From positions 5,014,858 through 5,078,857 of the forward strand of contig NC_087075.1 of the NCBI RefSeq assembly GCF_026151205.1: a DNA stretch of 64,000 bases, written 5' to 3'. The translations under genes and the position numbers were made by a program. Below the pieces are notes generated by a model. The model was given only the letters and a program-made list of their open reading frames with translations, was not told where the DNA came from and searched no databases. Source of the DNA: Bolinopsis microptera. Taxonomy: Eukaryota; Ctenophora; Tentaculata; Lobata; Bolinopsidae. The first letter of the stretch is position 1, and every line of letters begins with the position of its first letter. Shown here in pieces: positions 54,830-64,000 of the stretch.

Positions 54830-57800
54830 GTTATAATTATAAATTATAACTTTTTATAATTTGAACTCAAAATCCAACGAGGTCTAAGTTTGACCGCACA
54901 ACACTTCAATTCAAATTGCTGTTTAAGTTTAACCAACGTTACTAATACTAATACATAATACTTTGTACTCGCAAACAAGTTGTCAAAATTAAAATGAAGA
55001 ACCAGATTTTCTATCCGATGGCTTGCATTTCCTAAAAAAAGTGCAAATGAACCTCGAGGGGGGTTTATAATTATTTCAAATTTCGGTCGCTCACAATTTA
55101 GTTCAAATTATCGACATAGTCTAGACGGACAGACCTTCCTTTTTGCTTTTTAACTACGTCACGTTGAATTGGTATAATTTAGATTGATATCTATATCAAT
55201 ATCTTCAGAAAACTACATCAACAAGCGTCCATTCCATGATGCAATGGTTGAGTGGTTCATTGATTTTGCTCTCATTTTGTTTGTTATTTTAAGTATTCTG
55301 TTAACAAAACACAGATTAATTACATTCACTAGTTTGATACACCATTTTCGGTAGAAATCGTAGATAAAATAGTTGTTTATTCGAGTTGCTTAGCTCTTGT
55401 TCTGGTCCAATTCGCAGCCGGTATTTTCTCAAATCTGGTCTTTAATTTACACGGTACGCACTAGTTTAGTTTATACCGTTAATGGTTTAGTTAGGATCAT
55501 AACAAGTTACATACTAATTAGTACACTATCTATTCTTATTGGAGCGGACATAATTCCGGGCGCAACGTTTACAGCTTAGATACATTTTACTACAGTTGAC
55601 TGTTTCACATTGAACTTTAATTTGGGAGGAAATTTCGGACATAATCATGGGCGTTAACTTTAACTTTAAGCCTCTGACATCAACGTTAAATGTAATGTCT
55701 GACCAAATAAATTCCGATAAGGTATAACGTGTATGACTATTCTGTACTGAGGTCTGTGTATAGGTTCCTCAAATTCTCATTAAACAGCCAACGCTCGATA
55801 ATTCCATCCTATCAGCAGTCAATGACAAAATCATCGTGGTATCATTAGTATTTAGTATCATACCAGCTTATATTATGTCATGTATAACTTTATTGTTTAA
55901 AGGTGCATTTAAATAGTAGACGGACAGGTTTCTAGCATCCCATATATTAATCCATGCTTTCAGAAGGGGTCTACTCAGAGATCAAACAGTTCTATCCTAT
56001 TTATGATTAGATAGCATGATTGGTTTAACCAGTACACTTTGAAAAAAGCCAATACCCAATGGTGTCATATTCTTGCTCATTGCTCAATTCATGATTCCAT
56101 TTTTTGGTAATATTGTTTAATGTGGACAGGCAGTAATGAGTAATTATGTGCTCAATTTAGTGGACAATACATGAATCACGATAAGCTTGTGTACAGTGCT
56201 CCATTTAAATCTGTGACGTCACTAATCTGAACTTTAATCCTATATTTTGTTCTGAAAAATCTTCCGTTTAAGATCAAAACAAGTTCACGATTATGTGCCG
56301 CGGTACCGGCACTGAAAGTGGATGTTCTGTTTAATCGAAGAAAAGAACTTACTGATGATAATTCTTATCAGCTGCTAGTGCTACAATTATTTTATCAATA
56401 GCCGTGATAACTCTTATCTTATCTGTGCTGAGTGCTGATTTTGTGCTTTTGTTAAATATTGCTGTATTAGACATTAATATTACTTGCTGTTGATTTTATT
56501 AATGTGTCCATTTCACAAATTAATTATCTAGCTTGTGAAGCCCTATTACAGGAACAAATCTGATCTCCTTCACCATGTCTAATTGTCGACCTCTTCAAAC
56601 TGCTACCCACGAACCTTAACAAACTTCGTGAAACTGGAAGCGAAGTAAAAGTTACCTGTTATCGAATGGCCATGCCTTATTTGGTTGTTTGACTTGCATT
56701 TTTTAATGAGGTTGAGGTATCTGATGTATAATTGTATTGTAGCCGCACCATAGTATTTGATGCGGCTCTTTTCGAAGACAAATATTCAATCGGATAAAAG
56801 CCAGCAAATTATTGTGCTTTCTTGAGATATTTTGCTGTAACATTAATTGCTGTCTTTTCGACCGGGTCCTCGGGAAAATGCGAATGTATGATCTGTTCAT
56901 TGCTATGGCAATTATCCGATCCTGACAATTCAGAATTGATAAATTAACGTAATTATTGGGTAAAATTACAAACAAACTTCAACTTGACATTATATTGACA
57001 ATTGGTTCGATCGACGGACAATTGCAACCGCTGGCATCTGAGTTTACCTACTAGGCTGTTTGGCTGGTACGAGACACCGAATGGAACCACCACGTGACTT
57101 ACACTCATCACTGACCAAAGTCAACTCGGTCGACTGTTAATAATAATATTATTCTAACCGGTAAATTTGTATGTGATCATGGAAGTGTTTACCTAATTCA
57201 TGCTATCGTTCTCATATTTTAACGAGGAAGGAATGGAGGAGGAGGAGGAGGAAAGCAAATTTCGGTATTTGTAGATATAGATGGTGAGAGATTAGAGAAT
57301 TGATTCAAGATGTTCGGATCTGGACGTTTTCGCCTTCAGGTTAGATTTATTTTAGCAATGCGGAGTATCAGCAAGAGCTTCACTCAAAAGTTACAGCTTA
57401 TCATGACAATAATCATAATTATATTCTCTTAAAAAACTTATTCATTAATTGAATTAGGTCATCATTTCTACTTTTAGTTGATGCAATTTTCTGCAATTAA
57501 TTCGCCCTCGAATTAGATAGATAACAATGATAACAATTTCTAAGCTGTGCGGTTCAATGGGTGAATATTTGGCTGGATGAGGCTGGTGCCGAATATTTAC
57601 CATTTACGCTGGCGAGATGATTCGATGGAATTCAACGACGATGTACATTGTACAGCAGAGTTTTGTGAAGTGACTTCAGTGAACGAGCAGGATAGCAGAA
57701 GCACCGTATGAGTATTATAGTGGGAGGGGGGAGGGGGGCTGAGATGTCCGCTAATGCCCCATTATCTCATAGAGTCCAAAAAGGACAAGCACATTAGCGG

Positions 57801-59750
57801 ACATTAATTTCCTTCAGTGGTCAGTGGATAATGTTGGTCCTCATTTTTCGGAACAAGCTCAATTTCTTTCGTTTCTAATACTGTTTTACATAAATCTCGT
57901 AAGGCCGAGCGTCAGGCTTTAACAGTAGTGTTTAGTAGGAAGCATCACAGCTCTCGATAGACAAAGTAAAACAAGGCAAATACTGGTAGAACTGCATGCA
58001 AATAATCAACGTTACGACACTCTTAGTACAAGACCAATGATTGCCGAAACGTCGATTATTTTCATATAGTTTTACCAGTTATTCAGGGCCGTGGTAGGGG
58101 TGGGTGTTACCTGCAATTATCATTATCATAACTCATTGCTTACTACACGCTGCAAGTGCATATCTATTTCACGTGCGAAAAGGAAAATGAAACTCATGTC
58201 AACTTGAACGCATTGCTAAATTTCAAACCTGAAAGCTTTTGCTTCAAAAACATTCTGGGGCTACGCCTCCTTGAGACGAAAGTGACACAATAAAAACATG
58301 TTACAATAATTTATATTCTCTACTGTTAGATTTTGTTCCCTGAAACATATTTCAAGGAATAAAATCTATTTCCAAGTATTCCTTCTCTACAAAATTTGCA
58401 TTTAAACTTCGAGCGTTGGTCCAAAAATTGCTACAATTGTCACTTCATATTGCCAGATTTCGATCCTTAAAGCAAATTTCCGAAAAACTTTTCCGAGGCT
58501 GATATCCCCCATTAACAGCACTTGTTTCGCGAATTGTCAATAAAGGGTTTTATCCGGTTTCAAAATCTATTTAGGAAGTACAAAAGGTCCTCGAGCGAAT
58601 TTTCCCGGGCCCATAAAATCCACTCTAAGTCTACGGCACTGCAGTTATTTGCCTTGTTTTACTTTGTATGTCGAGAGCGGTGCTCTCTAAGTCTAACTAA
58701 GTAACAGTTGAATGGTTAATATCATTATACTTAAAATTAAAGCCATTCCGTAGTATGGACTTTGAACTCCAAAATCGTGCTATTTCTTTTTGCCTTTATA
58801 ATAAACGAATTAGCTCCTAGCATGCGAATCTATGATAATTTCATCGTCATTTAACGTTAACTTTAAGTATGTATGGTGTACTCTCTAAGAAATGGCTAGG
58901 AAGTAAAGAGGAGGAAATCATAAATATGCCATCTTAAAGTATACTCAGGCTGCCCCAAACGAAAAAAGCGAACAAGTTACTTTTGTTAATAATTCGCCAC
59001 AGATTTAACCGTACGACCTGAGGCTTCCCAAGTCATGTGTTATGATGCTGATTGCTGCAGAATCTGTGTTACAAATCAAACGAATCAAAGGGAACCACTT
59101 GATATTTGCTAAGATTGATTTGAGCTATGTGGTGCTGTCCCATAATATTTAGCCAAATTATCCCTTATTCTAATATCCTTTTGTCCCCTCTACAATACAT
59201 CACCCTACTGCAGTAGCTGTTGGTTTGGTTTAATTAACAGTACTAGTAGCATTCTTTAACTTTAATTGAATCACCCTGCTAGTTTGCGACATGATTAACT
59301 TTTCGAATGATACAATTTTGTTTGATTAATTCTAATTTCTAAAGGATCATTCATATTAAAAGTAAGTCAGCCTAGGGGAGCAAAAAATGGCTTACGATAT
59401 ATGTGAACGATATCAGGTTGTTGTCGCTATAATAGATATCACTGACTTCCTATTTTACTCTAAGTATTCCAGTCCAAACTCTCATTGAGTCGAAGTAATT
59501 CATGTGGATCAATTATCTAATCAAAAATGCAATGGTTTTCAGAACTGGTGTGCTATTCCACATCGGGTTTTAATACAATAAATTACAACTTTAATTTCTT
59601 TCTCTTAACTCTTTGAGATGCTGGGAAAATATTACAATTTTTTCAGCAGAACATTTCTTTCTAGATCATTCATAGAAAAACTTGATGTGTGCGGTGTTAT
59701 GTTGATTAAAATGCATGCTGTCGGCAGATGGGCTCCGTTTTAGCTTTACT
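54830..59750. other. Intergenic, no gene recognised
   Basis: AT-rich. A 13 bp inverted repeat ATGTCCGCTAATG about 30 bases apart (57748-57805) may be a tiny MITE. No ORF with a family signature. Confidence 0.5.
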
Positions 59751-59751
59751 G

Positions 59752-59878
59752 ATTTTATTTATTTTTATTTGAAAATTCAATTAATTATTTTATATATAAA
59801 TCAAGCGTTACGTTTCAGCCATGCAAAATTACAATGACTTATTTTGATATACTAATTGGTAAATGATGCTGCAATATA
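59752..59878 (-). mobile_element. 3' end of the jockey/CR1-type LINE (dead-on-arrival copy)
   Basis: Its reverse complement matches 28062-28185, from 'gcagc/gttccattta' through 'gcatggctgaaa' to 'ttttcaaataaa'. Only the 3' tail was inserted, the usual 5' truncation. Confidence 0.8.
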
Positions 59879-59879
59879 T

Positions 59880-61030
59880 AGTCGAGGTTTAGAGGTGAGT
59901 ACCAAAAAATATAAAAGAAATTCCCAGAAAAGTGGGGATGAAAACCCTGACATTTAGTACAAGAAATATTTAAGTAAATGAGATAAATGCAGCAAAAATC
60001 GTAAGTGTATACTGTGGCTTAAAACTAGTGCTATAATTGTGCCATGAGATTATGATAATGTTCATTTTACCTATAAATCAGGACTCATTAACGATAATGA
60101 CGGTCTTCCTGGTCCGTGCCAATAACTAATTACAATGACACAAAGAATGAATCAATTCTTACGAAAAGGTGGAAAACTCTGATCACGTGATTCTGACCAC
60201 CTTGGTGAGTTTGGTTTCCTTCCCTATCTTAACCTGTGGAATATATCTTCAGTCCCTTCAAGAGTTACCAAAGCTGCTCATTTCAGTGCCACAATATGAA
60301 TATTCTTTTGGTAATCTTGGATGATTTATTAAATTATTCTTTAATTAGTTGGAGTGCAATGTCAATATTACACTCAAAATAATTTTTCAGTGATCTTGAT
60401 GATTTTTGGACTATGATTTTTATGTTTTCCGCGAAATTGAGATTGTTGTTTTATGATTTTATGTTGGGACCGTTTCTATAGTGGCACATTTCCATGGTAT
60501 TGATTTTTAATTATTTCCGTATGTGTGATAATATTAATGAATAATTGTTGAATTATCGATCCTGAAAATGTAATTCTCACAGATAACACGTTTTGTTTCA
60601 CGAGATACTATTTGTACGGAGAAAGGAAAAATAAATATAATAGCAGTTATGATGATATGTTATTTCTTGTGAAAAATTGGTCCAATCCTGGATACGTGTA
60701 GTCCGCTGAATTGGGAATATGTGAATGGAAATAAAGCTAAACTAAAGTCTTAGTCTAGGTGGAGGTTAGCAAAAATAAATAATCTGATCTGTGATCTAGC
60801 AGGAATTTTTGGTGCCTCACACTGATATATTTGGTTTGGTCAGAGGGGGCTTGCAATACAACCCCTATTGACACAAACTCAACTATTTCAAAAAATGTAT
60901 TATAGTTATTATATTGTTTGATATTTATATTGTAGCATGCCAGTGACAGTAACAGAATGAACGTGATTGTTTGATTTTGATGAATTTCTCTCCGACAATT
61001 AGGCAACAACCAGCTTCTTTTAAACCCCAC
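59880..61030. other. Intergenic before SSU72
   Basis: No gene recognised. The minus-strand ORF 61084-60755 overlaps SSU72 exon 1 and has no signature. Confidence 0.5.
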
Positions 61031-61051
61031 AATGCATAGCTCAGCTAAATG

Positions 61052-62763
61052 ATGGCTCCTATGACAAGTACCAAAAGATCTCACCCTGACGATATCTCCC
61101 CAAAGAGTAAGACAGTCCTAACGATACCTAACTCTCCATCGGACAGTTCTGAGAGGAGTCCTAAAAGGGTCTGCAGACTATCTCCGACTCATCGAGGTGA
61201 ATTTTCTAACGAGATAGATTTATCCTTAATTTTACTAACAGTGTCATGTCGTCATTGTCAATTATTCCACTCAATACTAATAGTGCCATTGTGATTGAGT
61301 GGTGAACCATTGATGTGAATTCATCTGCTGACAGCATACAGCCATATACCCCCGATATATACCTAACATAATTGGCTTAGTCACTCTTGACAATGATGAC
61401 GTCACTCGTGACGATGATGACGTCACTGGCGCTAACAACGTCATTAGTAACAACAATGTCACCTTCTGGCTTTTGGCGCTGATGAATAATGTTGGCATAT
61501 ATTGCATAATACGTAATAATTCAGTCTCTCACTATTCAATGATATTGATACACTTGAAACTATGAAAGGAATTGACAATATTGTCAGTAAAACTCGATGG
61601 TTCCAACCCCAGAAGATGGCAATAATGCTTGTTTGACCAACATCCATTAACCAGAATGATTTTTCAGGAGGAACATCGCATGTTTCTAACCTGAAGATAG
61701 CTGTGGTGTGTTCCAGTAATCAGAACAGAAGTATGGAAGCTCACAACTTGTTACGGTAAATTTTATTTGTTGCTTCTAAAAGTAGAATTTATCCGGACAG
61801 AGGACATTAAGAAAAGTTTCGTCGGCGGTAGTTCTTTGTGGTGATTGTTCAGAATGCTTTAATTTAGAAGTTGAGGAATCTGGTAGAATAAATTCATTTT
61901 TTACAGGAAGAGAGGATTTAGAGTACAATCGTTTGGAACTGGAAGTTGTGTTAAATTGCCGGGTCCCACCGTAGACAAACCGAACATTTACAGTTTTGAT
62001 ACTCCTTATCAGGACCAGTTCGTTGACCTCAAGGTTGGTTTCATTATTGCAAATTTTCATAACAACGAAAATATTTCGAGAGTTTCCAATCTGTAGTTGT
62101 CTTGGAAATATTTCTGAATCGAAATTTTTTACAGAGAAAAGACTCTGCGTTCTACACGCAGAACGGACTTCTGAACATGCTGGATCGGAATAGGAGAATC
62201 AAAGAGAAACCAGAGCGTTTTCAGGAAAATCAGGACGAGTTCGATTTAATTGTTACTTGTCAAGAGCGAGTGTTCGATCAGGTCCTTGAAAGTAAGTCAT
62301 TCTGATTCAGTACCCTTTATTTTGAGCTCCATAATGTAATCATGTTTAATTTGATCTGAAGATGGTACTAAAGAAGAATGTGTTGGGCGATGGCAATCGA
62401 TCAAGAAAATAACCGACTTAAACCTTTACAGATATGAGTGAAAGAGGTGGGAACTCCTGTAAAATGGTCCATGTTATCAACGTTGAAATTAAAGATAATC
62501 ACGATGATGCCACTCTTGGAGCTTTCGTTATTCACGAACTTGCAAAAGAGGTTCGTGCTCAAATATTTCAAATAATTGATTTCACGAATCGAAATTTTAG
62601 ATTCGTCAATTTTTTGCTTTTTGGTTCACGAATCAATATTTTAAAACTTTATTTCACCTAGATCTGCTCGTCGGAAGATCCAGAAGCTGAGGTGGAGGAA
62701 ATCATTGATACAATGGAGAAGAAGAAAAAACAAAGATTCCTTTACTCTCCCTCTTTTTATTGA
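61052..62763 (+). CDS. SSU72: SSU72 RNA polymerase II CTD phosphatase, six exons
   Basis: Removes phosphate from Ser5 of the RNA polymerase II tail, in the nucleus, with the 3'-end processing complex. Exons: 61052-61196, 61668-61755, 61907-62033, 62135-62291, 62432-62550, 62662-62763; GT-AG borders and phases agree. 245 residues; most animal SSU72 have about 194. The catalytic CX5R loop is CSSNQNRS in exon 2 (context [20 protein letters not shown]). Other family blocks are [47 protein letters not shown] and the C-terminal FLYSPSFY. The extra length is an N-terminal extension of about 50 residues encoded by exon 1, basic and Ser/Pro-rich ([17 protein letters not shown]). An overlapping ATG three bases earlier (61049) is possible; 61052 is preferred because the paralog at 63529 starts with the same [10 protein letters not shown]. 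Confidence 0.95.
61397..61425 (+). promoter_or_regulatory. Two CRE palindromes in SSU72 intron 1
   Basis: TGACGTCA at 61397-61404 and 61418-61425, in a short direct repeat ('gatgatgacgtcact'). They could bind bZIP factors, or may be chance products of the local repeat. Confidence 0.4.
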
Positions 62764-63528
62764 GCCACCATAATCATAATTCAAGGAGGTTGATAACCAA
62801 GTTTCGCTAAATTGGGCGAACTTCAGGACTTGCTCTAGCGGTGAAATTATTGTTCGTGTTAGTGTTACTTCTTCTTTACCCTGTACATACCCTGTACATA
62901 CACCTAACACCAGAAGTTACCTTTTGTGATTATAGCGAGGTTTAACGCATTGTAAATAATTTCACACTTAACCACGTGAATTAGTTCCACACTGTTAGTG
63001 TTATAACTGAAGGAGTTGACTGAAAGAACAGCTCGTACTCTTAGTCTTATAGATGTTTTCGACAGAATTTTAAATCATGGATGATGACGATATTCAGTCA
63101 TAAACATGAGGGTATTTTATGTATTTTTACTTGCGATTTTATCGATTCAATAACTTGTTCATGTTAAATTAACTAATTCTTAATTAGACATCACACTATA
63201 ACATAACTGTTTCATTAACGTGAAAGTTTATATTATTGGAAAAATTGGTGTCCTGAAAATTGTGACTCACGCAAAAATTAAATCAGGAATCTTTAACCAA
63301 AGTTGTTCTACTGAAAGTTGGATAAGTTTGACACGGATTACTTGTACAAGAACTATGGGAAAAATTTGTGCTTCAACGACCAATAAATGTGTCGAAAATT
63401 ATCCAACAAATTAAAATATGACAACATGATCAGTTGCTCATCGTGAATTTTCTTCCATTGTCGTATATCATATATACCATACCGGATGACCATTTTAACA
63501 TTCGAATTTTGTACAGCTCAGTTATAAT
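62764..63528. other. Between the SSU72 copies
   Basis: 765 bp without a recognised gene. An AATAAA lies near 63381 and could end SSU72 copy 1. The minus ORF 62910-62641 overlaps SSU72 exon 6 and has no signature. Confidence 0.5.
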
Positions 63529-63670
63529 ATGGCTCCAATGACGAGTACCAAAAGATCCTTTCCGGACAATGTCTCCCCGAAGACAGTCCTGACGATACCT
63601 AACTCTTCGTCCGACAGTTCAGACAGGAGTTCTAAAAGAGTCTGCAGATTATCTCCTCCAACAAATCGAG
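63529..63670 (+). CDS. First exon of a second, tandem SSU72 gene (partial)
   Basis: Encodes [20 protein letters not shown] and on to [14 protein letters not shown], then a GT donor (63671). It matches exon 1 of the SSU72 gene 2.5 kb upstream in sequence, length (two residues short in the middle, one added near the end) and splice phase. The catalytic exons should follow beyond the window. Differences are mostly silent or conservative, so the exon appears to be under constraint. Whether the rest is intact cannot be seen. Confidence 0.8.
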
Positions 63671-63689
63671 GTTAATATTGGTTCAGTGG

Positions 63690-63780
63690 TACTATCGAGT
63701 ACATGGTGCTGTCGAGTGCATGATACCATCGAGTTCATGGTGCTATTCAGTATTCATGGTACCATCAAATCCATGGTGAT
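63690..63780 (+). repeat. Degenerate ~15-20 bp repeat (atggt(a/g)c(c/t)atcgag)
   Basis: About five imperfect units in intron 1 of the second SSU72 copy. Confidence 0.6.
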
Positions 63781-64000
63781 TAGTGATACTGCCATTACCC
63801 TCTGATCGACATCGATTAGATGTTATAATCTCCGGTGACGGTTGATATTGTCGCCATGATAGTAGTCAGCAGTGTCGTCCACTTAATTGAATTTGAAATC
63901 CATAGTATTTGCGGCGCCATCAACGTCATAAATGAAGATATCATCAATTATCATTTAATGACGCCAATAAATGATCAGGTTAAATGATAATTATTGTGAT

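Overview
The window is nuclear DNA of an animal. It has spliced genes with GT-AG introns, AT-rich intergenic DNA, many retro- and DNA-transposon fragments, long microsatellites, and typical metazoan proteins: a GPCR with LDL-receptor class A modules, fatty acyl-CoA reductase, RNF185, selenoprotein T and SSU72. The LDLa-GPCR type and the repeat families fit a non-bilaterian or marine invertebrate, perhaps a cnidarian. I cannot fix the species from sequence alone.

Region 1 (1-10.4 kb) is a large inverted duplication. Two copies of an LDLa-repeat rhodopsin-type receptor face each other tail to tail around a 1.5 kb unique spacer. Copy 1 (+) is intronless in the visible part and runs off the left edge. 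Copy 2 (-) is split by a 2,030 bp non-autonomous DNA transposon flanked by TTAA duplications; copy 1 preserves the empty site.

Region 2 (10.4-29 kb) is dense in mobile DNA. It holds a nested inverted-repeat complex (11.8-16.0 kb) and a satellite array (16.7-23.5 kb) built of two alternating ~190 bp monomers. A nearly full-length RTE/Proto2-like LINE with an intact 1,000-residue ORF sits in that array, as do hAT-like, Mutator-like and other MITEs. Further right lie truncated CR1/jockey-type LINE remnants, one carrying a nested poly(A)-tailed insertion.

Region 3 (29.3-39.1 kb) is a complete 14-exon fatty acyl-CoA reductase gene (FAR1-like, 503 aa). Several of its introns are enlarged by microsatellites, minisatellites and a MITE.

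Region 4 (44.5-51.4 kb) holds a single-exon RNF185-type ER ubiquitin ligase, then a two-exon selenoprotein T gene. Its in-frame UGA is the last full codon of exon 1, and a good SECIS element lies in the 3' UTR.

Region 5 (51.4-61 kb) is gene-poor, with a pogo-like MITE and a LINE tail. Region 6 (61-64 kb) has a complete six-exon SSU72 phosphatase gene and the first exon of a tandem second copy that continues beyond the window.

The genes do not form an operon. FAR, RNF185 and selenoprotein T all concern the ER or lipid metabolism, but I see nothing that ties their regulation together.
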